Below, one piece after another: positions 18,415-26,781 of a stretch of 57,939 nt of DNA (position 1 is the first letter of the stretch; each line of letters starts with the position of its first letter). Location: contig JAIRJW010000058.1 in assembly GCA_031260455.1 (NCBI GenBank), positions 1 through 57,939 on the forward strand. Direction: 5' to 3'. A program made the translations under genes and the position numbers. The stretch is from Fluviicola sp. (GTDB lineage Bacteria > Bacteroidota > Bacteroidia > Flavobacteriales_D > Crocinitomicaceae). The notes beneath the pieces were generated by a model. It was not told the origin of the DNA, ran no database searches, and saw only the letters and a list, made by a program, of their open reading frames with translations.

Positions 18415-18935
18415 GACCCTGTATTTAATTCTTTATATCTGAAACAATTCGCATGATGTGCTCCCGGAAGATAGCCTGTACTCATCAAAAATTCGTTTAC
18501 AATTTCTCCTCCCACAAATTTAAAATGTTTTTTAAACAACTTGACCCACTCCTCTTTTGATTTCCCTAAGTTTCTGTCCAACCATGATTTAAAGCTACCA
18601 AATTCTTTTTGTATTAACAATACCTGCTGCGCATTATATATAACGGCATATACCTTCAGTTTATTTCGTATAATTCCTGGATTCTGAAGCAATTCATAAA
18701 CCTTATCCTCCCGGTAATCAGCAATTTTCTCTATATCATAAACATCAAAAGCTTCTGAAAAGTTTGCTTGTTTCTTCAAAATCGTATCCCAGGACAATCC
18801 CGCCTGATTGATTTCAAGAACCAAACGCCCGAAAAACTCGTTATCATCTTCAATTGGCGTACCATAATGTAAATCATGATAGATTCGATGAAGATCATCT
18901 TTCGGTTTGGTTAAAACATAATCGCAATAACTCAT
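18411..18935 (-). CDS. tag: DNA-3-methyladenine glycosylase I
   Basis: 174 residues from the ATG at 18935. Tag removes 3-methyladenine from alkylated DNA. The family's zinc snap is complete: Cys4 (MSYCDYV), the histidine in IYHDLHYG, and the C-terminal pair in GAHHANC. The catalytic-pocket block EINQAGLSWDTILKK with its glutamate (about 41) and the FKFVGGEIVNEFLMSTGY segment are also typical. A longer frame to 18965 exists, but the cysteine at position 4 fits the family start. A TATTTTTG box lies at 18963-18970 on this strand. Confidence 0.92.
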   Translation of the reverse strand: MSYCDYVLTKPKDDLHRIYHDLHYGTPIEDDNEFFGRLVLEINQAGLSWDTILKKQANFSEAFDVYDIEKIADYREDKVYELLQNPGIIRNKLKVYAVIYNAQQVLLIQKEFGSFKSWLDRNLGKSKEEWVKLFKKHFKFVGGEIVNEFLMSTGYLPGAHHANCFRYKELNTGS

Positions 18936-18977
18936 TTTGCCGTTTTGATTGCTTATTTTTATCAAAAATAGGTATTC

Positions 18978-19577
18978 ATGGCGGTATATTCATTCAATGG
19001 TTTCATTCCAGTTGTTAAAAAATCCAGTTTTATTCATCCTCAGGCAGTTGTAACCGGAAATGTAATTATCGGAGAGGATGTATATATTGGCCCGGGAGCT
19101 GCCGTTCGCGGAGATTGGGGACAAGTTATCATTGAAGACGGATGCAACGTTCAGGAAAACTGCACCATCCACATGTTTCCCGGTACGACCGTAAGGCTGA
19201 AAAAAGGAGCTCATATTGGGCATGGCGCGATCGTACACGGCGGAACGATCGGCGAAAACTGCCTGATCGGGATGAATTCGGTAATCATGGACGATGTCGT
19301 GATCGAAAACGAATGCATTATCGGGGCACTTTGTTTTGTTCCGGCAAACATGCATATTCCCAAACGCAGCCTGGTTGTCGGAAATCCGGCTAAAATCATC
19401 AAAGAGGTTTCGGATGAAATGATTGCCTGGAAAACAAAAGGAACGGCTTTATACCAGGCCCTTCCGAAAGAATGTTTTGAAACACTGATCCCATGCGAAC
19501 CTCTGGAAGAAACCGAACCGAACAGGCCCAACCAGGAAAAGATGTATCAAACCTGGGAAACGATCAAAAAACTCTGA
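18978..19577 (+). CDS. Hexapeptide-repeat protein, gamma carbonic anhydrase / PaaY-like
   Basis: 199 residues of left-handed beta-helix built from hexapeptide repeats (VIIGEDVYIGPGAAV, AHIGHGAIVHGG, CLIGMNSVIM). The metal-binding histidines expected of the gamma carbonic anhydrase/PaaY group are visible in NCTIHMFPG, HIGHGAIVHG. The C-terminal extension after GNPAKIIKEVSDE matches PaaY, a thioesterase associated with phenylacetate breakdown. No other paa genes are nearby, so the physiological role is open. It diverges from tag, 42 bp apart. Confidence 0.85.
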   Translation: MAVYSFNGFIPVVKKSSFIHPQAVVTGNVIIGEDVYIGPGAAVRGDWGQVIIEDGCNVQENCTIHMFPGTTVRLKKGAHIGHGAIVHGGTIGENCLIGMNSVIMDDVVIENECIIGALCFVPANMHIPKRSLVVGNPAKIIKEVSDEMIAWKTKGTALYQALPKECFETLIPCEPLEETEPNRPNQEKMYQTWETIKKL

Positions 19578-19693
19578 TTTTTTCAAAAAATCAACCTGCC
19601 AAAAATCCCGGATCCCCATTCTATTTTACCTTTCGGGTACCCTGTCAAAAGATATTAAAACATCACTCCGCAACTCTTCTTATGCGAATCAAT

Positions 19694-19727
19694 AAAAAAA
19701 CCTCGTTCATCAACTGATAAACGAGGC
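19694..19727 (-). terminator. Terminator of the cold shock gene
   Basis: On the minus strand a CCTCGTT / AACGAGG stem is followed by seven Ts, about 25 bp after the csp stop codon. Confidence 0.75.
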
Positions 19728-19751
19728 TCTTCAAAGAAAATACCTATATAA

Positions 19752-19943
19752 TTAGGCGTGTTTTACATTTACCGCCATTAATCCTTTTCTTCCTTCTTCC
19801 AGGTCAAACGTTACTACGTCGTTCTCATTTACTTTGTCAACTAATCCTGATACGTGTACAAAGTACTCTTTGTTTGACTCATCTTCTTTAATAAAACCAA
19901 AACCCTTAGTTTCGTTAAAGAACTTTACAGTTCCTTTATTCAT
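19752..19943 (-). CDS. csp: Cold shock domain protein
   Basis: 63 residues forming one cold shock domain. RNP1 is KGFGFI (13-18) and RNP2 is YFVHV (27-31), which bind single-stranded RNA or DNA. The start GTVKFFN is canonical for CspA-type proteins. It is a monocistronic gene with its own terminator. Such proteins melt RNA secondary structure during cold or growth transitions. Confidence 0.95.
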   Translation of the reverse strand: MNKGTVKFFNETKGFGFIKEDESNKEYFVHVSGLVDKVNENDVVTFDLEEGRKGLMAVNVKHA

Positions 19944-20020
19944 ATTCTTTTATTTAATGGACAAAGATGTAATAATAAATTGGAACAAGCCAATATATTT
20001 GAAAAAACATCCTGAAAAAT

Positions 20021-20051
20021 AAAAATATCCCCGGAATTGGGGATATTTTTT
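20021..20051 (-). terminator. Bidirectional terminator next to pdhC
   Basis: Near-perfect stem AAAAATATCCCC / GGGGATATTTTT with T runs on either strand, located 18 bp beyond the pdhC stop codon. Confidence 0.8.
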
Positions 20052-20068
20052 CATTGATTTATCAATTC

Positions 20069-21319
20069 CTAAACCAGCATCATCACAGGGTTTTCCATGT
20101 ATTGCTTAAACGTTTGGAGAAAAGCTGCCCCCGTTGCTCCATCAACCACGCGGTGGTCACAGGAAAGGGTTACTTTCATGATATTCCCGGCAACAATCTG
20201 TCCGTTTTTCACCACAGGCTCCTGGGAAATTCCTCCTACTGCCATGATACAGCTGTCTGGCGGGTTCACAATGGCAGTAAACTGCTCAATTCCAAACATT
20301 CCCAGATTGGAAATTGTAAAGGTGTTTCCTTCCCATTCTGCTGGCTGCAGCTTTTTATCTTTTGCTTTCTGAGCTAACACTTTCACTTCTTCCCCGATCT
20401 GAGACAATCCTTTACTGTCTGCGAAACGGACAACCGGTACCAGAAGGCCCTCGTCAACCGCAACAGCCACTCCGATGTGAACATGGTTGTTTCTGCGGAT
20501 CACATCTCCCAACCAGGATGAGTTAATTGCAGGATGCTTGTGCAAAGACATTGCAACAGCTTTGATCACCATGTCATTGAAAGACACTTTTACTCCTTCC
20601 TGGCTGTTCATTGCTTTACGTGCCGCAATGGCATTGTCCATATCCAATGAAATCGTCAAGTAAAAGTGCGGAGCCGTAAACTTGGATTCAGCCAGGCGGC
20701 GCGCAATGGTTTTACGCATTTGAGAGATCGGCTCATCTATGAAAGGTTCACTCATTACCGCACCTGAAACAGCTGCAGGTCTTGCAGGAGCATCGTAAGG
20801 TACATAATGATCCACATCGCGTTTGGTAATTCTTCCGCCTTCTCCTGTTCCGGTAATGAAGCTCAGATCCACTCCTTTTTCTTCTGCCAGTTTTTTAGCC
20901 AGCGGAGAGGCCAGGATGCGTCCGTTTGATACATTCGACACAACTGGTACAGCGGCTTTTGGAGCTGTTGCAGCAACCGGTGCAATTACCGGCACTTTTT
21001 CTTCTGCTTTTTTCTCCGGTTCAGCAGCCGGAGTTGCAGATTCCGGTTCTGCATTTGCGATCAATGCTTTCACATCCTCGCCTGCTTTCCCGATAACAGC
21101 CAATAAAGCATTTACCGGAGCCGTTTGTCCTTTTTCAACACCGATGTGCAACAACACACCATCGTAAAAAGATTCGAATTCCATCGTTGCTTTATCGGTT
21201 TCAATTTCAGCTAACAATTCACCTGATTTCACCGGGTCTCCCACTTTTTTGTGCCATTCCGCCACAACACCTTCTGTCATGGTGTCGCTCAATTTGGGCA
21301 TATATATAATCTCAGCCAT
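20069..21319 (-). CDS. pdhC: Pyruvate dehydrogenase E2, dihydrolipoamide acetyltransferase
   Basis: 416 residues. One lipoyl domain at 1-80 has the modified lysine in ETDKATMEFES (about K43). A Pro/Ala/Glu linker follows, then a peripheral-subunit-binding domain (LASPLAKKLAEEKGV to GRITKRDV, 136-169) and the acetyltransferase core with the catalytic SCDHRVVDGATG near 386. It transfers acetyl from lipoyl to CoA. It lies 28 bp after pdhA. The E3 gene lpdA is in this window too; the E1-beta gene is not. Confidence 0.95.
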   Translation of the reverse strand: MAEIIYMPKLSDTMTEGVVAEWHKKVGDPVKSGELLAEIETDKATMEFESFYDGVLLHIGVEKGQTAPVNALLAVIGKAGEDVKALIANAEPESATPAAEPEKKAEEKVPVIAPVAATAPKAAVPVVSNVSNGRILASPLAKKLAEEKGVDLSFITGTGEGGRITKRDVDHYVPYDAPARPAAVSGAVMSEPFIDEPISQMRKTIARRLAESKFTAPHFYLTISLDMDNAIAARKAMNSQEGVKVSFNDMVIKAVAMSLHKHPAINSSWLGDVIRRNNHVHIGVAVAVDEGLLVPVVRFADSKGLSQIGEEVKVLAQKAKDKKLQPAEWEGNTFTISNLGMFGIEQFTAIVNPPDSCIMAVGGISQEPVVKNGQIVAGNIMKVTLSCDHRVVDGATGAAFLQTFKQYMENPVMMLV

Positions 21320-21347
21320 CTGCGATTTTTTTCTAAATTAGATTCTA

Positions 21348-22400
21348 TTAATATTCAATAATGTAAGGATAGTCCGGCTCTTGATAAACATCTTCGTACA
21401 AGTCGTCAGCATCCGGATAAGGAGAGTTTTCAGCGAATTCTACCGATTCTTCCACTTCTTTTTTCACCCACACATCAATTTCTTCGATTTCTTTTGCCGT
21501 CAACCATTTGTTGGATTGGATCATTTTCAGGCAGTGCTCAATCGGATCCTGTTCCATCCATTCCGCTACCTCTTCTTTCGTGCGGTATTTTTGCGGATCT
21601 GACATGGAATGACCTTTGTAACGGTAAGTACGGATATCCAATAAGGTTGGTCCGTCTCCTCTTCTTGCTCTGTCAACAGCCTCTTCGATTGCTTCATGTA
21701 CTGCTTCAGGTGACATTCCATCTACCGATCTGGAAGGCATTTCATACGAAGCACCGATCTTAGACAGGTCTGTCACGTTGGTCGTACGTTCAACGGATGT
21801 TCCCATAGCGTAATTGTTATTTTCAATGATATAAACCACCGGCAGCTTCCAGTTCATGGCCATATTAAATGTTTCGTGCAATGCTCCCTGGCGGACTGCT
21901 CCATCTCCCATTGAAACAAACACAACGTTATCCGTTCCGTTATATTTTTCAGCAAAGGCAACCCCTGTTCCCATCGGGATTTGAGCCCCAACAATTCCAT
22001 GTCCCCCCATAAAGTTTTTCTCTTTATCAAAAAAGTGCATTGAACCGCCTTTTCCTTTCGAACAACCGGTAGCACGCCCGTAAAGCTCAGCCATCAAAAC
22101 CCGTACATCTGTTCCCAGCCCGATCGGATGTGCATGATCGCGGTAAGCTGTCATGTGCTTATCCGCAGGGCGCGAAGCGCTGACCGTTCCTGCAACCACT
22201 GCTTCCTGGCCAATGTATAAGTGACAAAAACCTCCGAATTTTTGCTGAATGTATAATTGCCCTGCTTTTTCTTCGAAACGACGCATCAAGAGCATGTCCT
22301 TATACCACTTGATATACATTTCTTTCGAGAATTTAGCTGTGCTTTTCAGCGCACTTTTATTTGTTGTTTTTGATGGTTTTGAAGCTGTTTTTGTAGCCAT
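21348..22400 (-). CDS. pdhA: Pyruvate dehydrogenase E1 alpha subunit
   Basis: 350 residues from the ATG at 22400 (a TTG at 22409 is also in frame but less likely). The first 25 residues are Lys/Ser/Thr-rich and Ala-rich, then the enzyme starts (RRFEEKAGQLYI). The thiamine-diphosphate motif runs from GDGAVRQG to ENNNY (about 165-197), and the regulatory/phosphorylation loop region is YRYKGHSMSDP. It decarboxylates pyruvate with E1-beta and passes the acetyl to E2. E1-beta is not adjacent, a split arrangement I have seen in Flavobacteriia. Confidence 0.94.
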   Translation of the reverse strand: MATKTASKPSKTTNKSALKSTAKFSKEMYIKWYKDMLLMRRFEEKAGQLYIQQKFGGFCHLYIGQEAVVAGTVSASRPADKHMTAYRDHAHPIGLGTDVRVLMAELYGRATGCSKGKGGSMHFFDKEKNFMGGHGIVGAQIPMGTGVAFAEKYNGTDNVVFVSMGDGAVRQGALHETFNMAMNWKLPVVYIIENNNYAMGTSVERTTNVTDLSKIGASYEMPSRSVDGMSPEAVHEAIEEAVDRARRGDGPTLLDIRTYRYKGHSMSDPQKYRTKEEVAEWMEQDPIEHCLKMIQSNKWLTAKEIEEIDVWVKKEVEESVEFAENSPYPDADDLYEDVYQEPDYPYIIEY

Positions 22401-22428
22401 GCTTACCAATTTTTGCTTGTTTAACGGG

Positions 22429-22436
22429 CAAATATA
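22429..22436 (-). promoter_or_regulatory. -7 box TATATTTG upstream of pdhA
   Basis: The minus-strand sequence TATATTTG matches TAnnTTTG, 28 nt before the pdhA ATG; probably the promoter of the pdhA-pdhC operon. Confidence 0.45.
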
Positions 22437-22577
22437 AAAAGAAGTCGGAAGAAAGGCGACAAAGGTTTCATTGAAAATTCAAAATTCAAAACCGAGAAGC
22501 AAAAAATGAAGACCGGAACGAATGACCAGCGCTTTCCTTTTTAACATTGAATCAGTTACCCGCTGTGCTTTTTCAAT

Positions 22578-22605
22578 TTTGAATTTTATAAATTATGTAG
22601 TTTTG
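22578..22605 (+). promoter_or_regulatory. Promoter upstream of phosphoesterase gene
   Basis: TTTG at 22578-22581, then a 16-nt spacer and TAGTTTTG at 22598-22605, close to the Bacteroidota TTTG/TAnnTTTG pattern (spacer slightly short), 20 nt before the ATG. Confidence 0.4.
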
Positions 22606-22625
22606 TGAGAATTATATTTTTCAGA

Positions 22626-23141
22626 ATGGTCAGGATTGGTTTGTTATCAGATACTCATGGGTTTCTTCCCGAACGCGTTTTTGAATTGTTTAAAAATGTG
22701 GACGAAATCTGGCATGCCGGTGATATCGGGAATCTGGCTGTTACCGACCGGCTGAAGGCTTTCAAACCTTTAAGAGCAGTTTACGGAAACATTGACAATC
22801 AGCAGATTCGTGCTGAATTCCCGGAAGATCTGAGTTTCCAGGTCGAGGGACTGACTGTTTCGATGACACACATTGCCGGAAGGCCCGGAAAATACAGCAA
22901 ACATGCTTTGGAACTGATTCAGCGGACAAAGCCCGATATTTTCGTGTGTGGGCATTCCCACATCCTGCTGGTCCAACACGACAAGAGCAGGAACCTGCTT
23001 TGGCTGAATCCGGGAGCTTGCGGAAATAAAGGATTCCACCATATCCAGACAGCACTTCGTTTCCAAATAAATGCGGGTAAGATTGAACAAATGGAGGCCA
23101 TTGAATTCGGAAAAAGATCGGACCTGAACAATGAAGACTGA
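22626..23141 (+). CDS. YfcE/MJ0936-family metallophosphoesterase
   Basis: 171 residues from the ATG at 22626 (MVRIGLLSDTHG). All five phosphoesterase motifs are visible: SDTHG, HAGDIG, YGNID, a TH in SMTHIAG and GHSHI. The family uses two metal ions to hydrolyse phosphodiesters; natural substrates are poorly known. The fourth motif has GNID instead of GNHD, the usual state in this subfamily. It stops 21 bp before porQ, so both may share the promoter upstream. Confidence 0.88.
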   Translation: MVRIGLLSDTHGFLPERVFELFKNVDEIWHAGDIGNLAVTDRLKAFKPLRAVYGNIDNQQIRAEFPEDLSFQVEGLTVSMTHIAGRPGKYSKHALELIQRTKPDIFVCGHSHILLVQHDKSRNLLWLNPGACGNKGFHHIQTALRFQINAGKIEQMEAIEFGKRSDLNNED

Positions 23142-23162
23142 AATTAAACGTTATTGCCACAT

Positions 23163-24194
23163 ATGAAAAACAAACTGAGACTGAGACTCATATTCATTAC
23201 TTTATTTCCATTTGTTTCACCTGCGCAAACGGGAGGAATTCATGCCTTTCAGAATTTAAATTCTCAGTACAATGCCCGGACAATGGGATTAGGAGGAGAT
23301 GCCATCGCGATCTACGACAACGACCAGAATTTAGCCCTGAATAATCCTGCAATTATGAATTATCAGATGCACGGAAGATTTGGGTTCAATCAATCTGTCA
23401 TGACCAGCGGAGTGAATACTGGTGCGCTTACCTATGCCAGAAAAATGCATCGAACCATGGGAATGGTTCATTTCCGGTATGCCTCTTATGGAAAAATGGA
23501 TCGAACAGCTATAGATGGAACAAACCTGGGAACTTTCACACCCGGAGATTTCATTTTAGGGGTGAGTGCCCGGCACAGTTTCAATGAACGTATGTCTGTG
23601 GGAGCAACTTTAAATTTCCTGTATTCACAACTTGATGCCTATACAGCATTCGGTACCAGCCTGGACATTGCCGGACTTTATCGCGACAGTGCCCGAAATC
23701 TCAATATTGTCGGAGTGATTAAAAACTTGGGAGTTCAATGGAAAGGATATACAAATATCAGGAATCCACTTCCACTGGAAGTACAATTCGGGATTTCCCA
23801 TCAATTAAAGCATGCGCCTTTCAGAATCAGTCTGATAGCACAGCATTTACAGAAATGGAACATCTCTTATGTGGATCCGAATGCCAAACCGCGTGTTGAT
23901 CCTTTGACCGGAGATACCATTCAGGTGAAGAACGCCGGATTTCTCGGAAACCTGGCCCGCCATGCCAAAATCCAGCTGGAAGTACTCATTGGAAAGAAAT
24001 TACAAATCCGCACCGCCTTTGATTGGCAGCGCAGAAAGGAATTAGCCGTTACGGGACGAGGTGGTCTGGCCGGATTCAGTTTCGGAGCAGGAATGGCATT
24101 CAAACGCTTCAGTATTGACTATGGATGGTATATTTACTCGGTAGCGGGCGGACAACATGGTTTGACCCTGAATTTTTTACTTTCGAAAAAATAA
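23163..24194 (+). CDS. porQ: Type IX secretion protein PorQ
   Basis: 343 residues with a signal peptide ending VSPAQ, then the PorQ pattern: FQNLNSQYNARTMGLGG, AIYDNDQNLALNNPA, and a membrane barrel ending LTLNFLLSKK. PorQ is an outer-membrane protein of the T9SS attachment complex (with PorU, PorV, PorZ in Porphyromonas). The gene order porQ then cmk is conserved in many Bacteroidota; here one extra barrel gene lies between them. The ATG at 23163 is preferred to an in-frame TTG nine bases upstream. Confidence 0.85.
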   Translation: MKNKLRLRLIFITLFPFVSPAQTGGIHAFQNLNSQYNARTMGLGGDAIAIYDNDQNLALNNPAIMNYQMHGRFGFNQSVMTSGVNTGALTYARKMHRTMGMVHFRYASYGKMDRTAIDGTNLGTFTPGDFILGVSARHSFNERMSVGATLNFLYSQLDAYTAFGTSLDIAGLYRDSARNLNIVGVIKNLGVQWKGYTNIRNPLPLEVQFGISHQLKHAPFRISLIAQHLQKWNISYVDPNAKPRVDPLTGDTIQVKNAGFLGNLARHAKIQLEVLIGKKLQIRTAFDWQRRKELAVTGRGGLAGFSFGAGMAFKRFSIDYGWYIYSVAGGQHGLTLNFLLSKK

Positions 24195-24276
24195 GCAATA
24201 ACCTGTTGAATTACAAAGGACTAAAACCCTAATTCAACTAAACCCCCAGTTATTCACCAAGATCTGTTAACATTTT

Positions 24277-24310
24277 TTTGTAACCTGAATCTGTATAATG
24301 TGTAAATTTG
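24277..24310 (+). promoter_or_regulatory. Promoter of the 24335 outer membrane gene
   Basis: A TTTG at 24277-24280 and an exact TAAATTTG at 24303-24310, 22 nt apart, match both elements of the Bacteroidota promoter. The gene starts 24 nt later. This is the best-matched promoter in the window. Confidence 0.65.
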
Positions 24311-24334
24311 CCCAAACCAATAATAATTAAAAAC

Positions 24335-25072
24335 ATGAAAAAGTTAAGTTTACTTTTGGGTGGTGTGATCTTATCCACTGCTGTTATGGCTCAAAAGCCA
24401 ACTGAAGGAGCTCCAATGTCTTTGGAAGGGACAATATCTGGCTTGGCAAACTTCGGATTTAACAATTCTTCTGTTACTAACCTGAACGGAACAACTAACG
24501 GTAATACTACTGCATCTATCGTTACTCCGGGATTGCGTTTCCGTTACTTCGTAACTGATAACATCGCAGTTCGTTTGTCTTTAGGGTTCAACAGTGCAAA
24601 AAGAACTGAGAATTTCTATCAGAATGAAAATGACAACTCCGGAGGTTCTGGTACTTATGTAACTAAATTAGGAACAACAACTATCGGAATCGGAGCTGAA
24701 TATCACTTCAAAGGAACCGGAAGATTGTCCCCTTATGCAGGGTTGGATATCAACTTCGGTATGGGTAAATTCTCAACTGATGGAAAGCAGACAGACGGTA
24801 ACACTTGGGTGAGCGCTGATTATGCTGAAAAATCTGTACAAAAAACAGGTGGTTTCGGAATTGGTTTGGTAGGTGGTACGGATTACTACTTCGTTGAAAA
24901 CTTCTACCTGGGCGTTGAATTGGGTCTTGGATTCAATTCTTACACTATGAAAGCAGGAACTTCTTCTGTTACTATTGCTGGTGTTACAGCAGAAGTAAAA
25001 GGTAATGAAATGAAACAAAGTGGATTCGCTAACAACGTATTCGGACAATTCCGTTTGGGTTGGAGATTCTAA
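24335..25072 (+). CDS. Outer membrane beta-barrel protein (OmpA-like barrel)
   Basis: 245 residues from the ATG at 24335, with a signal peptide MKKLSLLLGGVILSTAVMAQ. Alternating aromatic strands (TPGLRFRYFVTDNIAVRLSLG, kept short here; IGIGAEYHFKGTGRLSPYAG; YFVENFYLGVELGLGF) and a terminal FGQFRLGWRF make it a clear eight-strand-type barrel. Codon choice is biased to well-expressed codons (GGT, AAC, ACT), and it has a strong promoter and terminator, suggesting an abundant surface protein. Specific role unknown. Confidence 0.85.
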   Translation: MKKLSLLLGGVILSTAVMAQKPTEGAPMSLEGTISGLANFGFNNSSVTNLNGTTNGNTTASIVTPGLRFRYFVTDNIAVRLSLGFNSAKRTENFYQNENDNSGGSGTYVTKLGTTTIGIGAEYHFKGTGRLSPYAGLDINFGMGKFSTDGKQTDGNTWVSADYAEKSVQKTGGFGIGLVGGTDYYFVENFYLGVELGLGFNSYTMKAGTSSVTIAGVTAEVKGNEMKQSGFANNVFGQFRLGWRF

Positions 25073-25100
25073 TCTCAGAGCAATCTAACAAAAATATGAA

Positions 25101-25132
25101 GGGTTTCCGTCACAGTACGGAAGCCCTTTTTT
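25101..25132 (+). terminator. Rho-independent terminator
   Basis: GGGTTTCCGT / ACGGAAGCCC stem with a CACAGT loop and a T run, 29 bp after the barrel gene. Confidence 0.85.
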
Positions 25133-25166
25133 ATGCCCGGAAATGAAGGATTTCATTCTTTTCCGT

Positions 25167-25174
25167 TAAATTCG
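25167..25174 (+). promoter_or_regulatory. -7-like box TAAATTCG upstream of cmk
   Basis: One mismatch to TAnnTTTG, ending 4 nt before the cmk ATG. It would give a leaderless transcript. Confidence 0.35.
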
Positions 25175-25178
25175 CAGC

Positions 25179-25886
25179 ATGCATCCAGAGCAACATATTA
25201 CAATTGCAATTGACGGCTTTTCTTCCTGTGGAAAAAGTACCCTGGCAAAAGCATTGGCCCAAAAATTACACTACACATTTATTGACACGGGAGCAATGTA
25301 TCGCTGTGTTGCTTTATATGCTTTGAGAAACGGCTGCGTTTTGGGCCCGCATAAAATCAATCTATCCTGTATCGTTTCCTCTCTTCCGGAAATCAATATC
25401 CGGTTCGGAGACACGGACCAGCAAGAAAACAGAATTGTTTTGCTGAACGGAGAAGATGTTTCGGATGCGATTCGCCAGCTGGAAGTAGCCGATATTGTAA
25501 GTGAGGTGGCTGCTATTAAGGAAGTGCGGGAATCTCTGGTGAAACAACAGCAGGAACTCGGAAAAAACGGCGGTGTGGTAATGGACGGGAGAGATGTCGG
25601 AACCGTGATTTTTCCGCAGGCAGAATTAAAGCTTTTTATCACTGCCCAACCCAAAATTCGGGCAAAAAGACGTTTCCTGGAACTACAGGCAAAAGGAGAA
25701 ACAAACAGTCTGGAGGAAATCCTGGAAAACCTGGAACACCGCGATCATATCGACAGCACCCGGGCAATCAGCCCATTGAAGCAAGCCGAAGATGCCATCG
25801 TTGTGGACAACTCCGAAATGGACCAGCAACAGCAGCTGGATTACGTACTGAATATTATTAAAAATAAAACAAACCTCCAGCACTAA
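25179..25886 (+). CDS. cmk: Cytidylate kinase
   Basis: 235 residues. It phosphorylates CMP and dCMP with ATP. The P-loop is GFSSCGKSTLAKALA (about 13-27), followed by DTGAMYRCVAL, the conserved NMP-binding GEDVSDAIRQ, MDGRDVGTVIFPQA with the catalytic DGRD, and the lid segment with IRAKRRFLEL. Length and order fit Cmk. It lies just after an outer-membrane gene and porQ, the conserved neighbourhood in Bacteroidota, but has its own promoter-like box. Confidence 0.94.
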   Translation: MHPEQHITIAIDGFSSCGKSTLAKALAQKLHYTFIDTGAMYRCVALYALRNGCVLGPHKINLSCIVSSLPEINIRFGDTDQQENRIVLLNGEDVSDAIRQLEVADIVSEVAAIKEVRESLVKQQQELGKNGGVVMDGRDVGTVIFPQAELKLFITAQPKIRAKRRFLELQAKGETNSLEEILENLEHRDHIDSTRAISPLKQAEDAIVVDNSEMDQQQQLDYVLNIIKNKTNLQH

Positions 25887-26029
25887 CTACAACTAGGTTT
25901 ATTAATCTTTTCGCAATCTTTAGATAAACAGATATTCATCGAATATTAAGTTTTCTTCATCCAAATCAACAGTTTATTCATCCCGTATAAAACCTAATCT
26001 TTTATCAAATTTTTTTACCTGCGATTGTT

Positions 26030-26037
26030 TAAATTTG
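26030..26037 (+). promoter_or_regulatory. -7 box TAAATTTG upstream of 26064 gene
   Basis: Exact TAnnTTTG match 26 nt before the ATG; the T-rich run at 26011-26016 is only a weak -33 candidate. Confidence 0.4.
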
Positions 26038-26063
26038 CACACCTATTAATTCGATCCAAAATT

Positions 26064-26726
26064 ATGTTATCAATTGGAAAAATAACAGAAGAAATCATCG
26101 GAAGAAGCCCATTTTTGCGTGAGGCAATGACTGATGACCTGATTAACATTTCTTCGTTAGCACGCAAAATCAAACCCGAAATTGAAGAAGCCTTAGGGAA
26201 AGAAGTCAAAGAAGGAGCGATTGTGATGGCTATCAAACGCATGTCTCCAGGCCTTTACCACCGCCTGAACATCAAAATCACGAATATTATCGGTGAACTT
26301 GGAGACTTCTTGGTCCGTTCAAATTTAGAAGATTTCACTTTTGAAAATACCGAGTCGCTCCGCTTAAAACAGGCAGACCTGGTTCATCTCGTCAATTCCG
26401 AATCAGATATTTTCTACACGATTTGCCGCGGCGTCACCGAAACAACAGTAATCTGCTCTCAGAGCGTTTCTCAGCGTGTGGAAAACTTGTTAATCAATGA
26501 ACGTTTGAAATCACATACACACGACCTGGCTTCTATTACAGTGAAATTACCAGCTGTAAATTCTGAGGTGTATGGAGTCTATTATTACATTCTGAAGCAT
26601 TTGGCATGGGAAGGACTGAACATTGTTGAGATTGTTTCGACAGCAAATGAATTTACTATCATTGTAAAACAAGATCACGTTGACAAAGCATTTAAAGTGC
26701 TGATGCAGCTGAAAAGAGGAAAATAG
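26064..26726 (+). CDS. Conserved protein with C-terminal ACT-like domain
   Basis: 220 residues from the ATG at 26064 (MLSIGKITEEIIGRSPFLRE). The N-terminal half is helical, with a basic patch (VMAIKRMSPGLYHRL). The last 60 residues (SEVYGVYYYILKHLAWEG, then NIVEIVSTANEFTIIVK) have the beta-alpha-beta-beta pattern of ACT domains, which bind amino acids or other small ligands in aspartokinases. No kinase domain is present. I recall similar unannotated proteins in Bacteroidota. Role unknown; a regulatory one is a guess. Confidence 0.75.
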   Translation: MLSIGKITEEIIGRSPFLREAMTDDLINISSLARKIKPEIEEALGKEVKEGAIVMAIKRMSPGLYHRLNIKITNIIGELGDFLVRSNLEDFTFENTESLRLKQADLVHLVNSESDIFYTICRGVTETTVICSQSVSQRVENLLINERLKSHTHDLASITVKLPAVNSEVYGVYYYILKHLAWEGLNIVEIVSTANEFTIIVKQDHVDKAFKVLMQLKRGK

Positions 26727-26735
26727 AAAAATTGT

Positions 26736-26775
26736 AAAAAAGTCGGGATGAAAAATTTTTCATCCCGACTTTTTT
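26736..26775. terminator. Perfect 40-bp palindromic bidirectional terminator
   Basis: A6-GTCGGGATG-A5 / T5-CATCCCGAC-T6 is a perfect palindrome between two convergent genes, with T runs for either strand. Confidence 0.9.
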
Positions 26776-26781
26776 CTTATA

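Noticed and set aside
22401..22409. TTG start for pdhA
   Set aside because: An ATG nine bases downstream gives a normal start and is better spaced from the -7 box.
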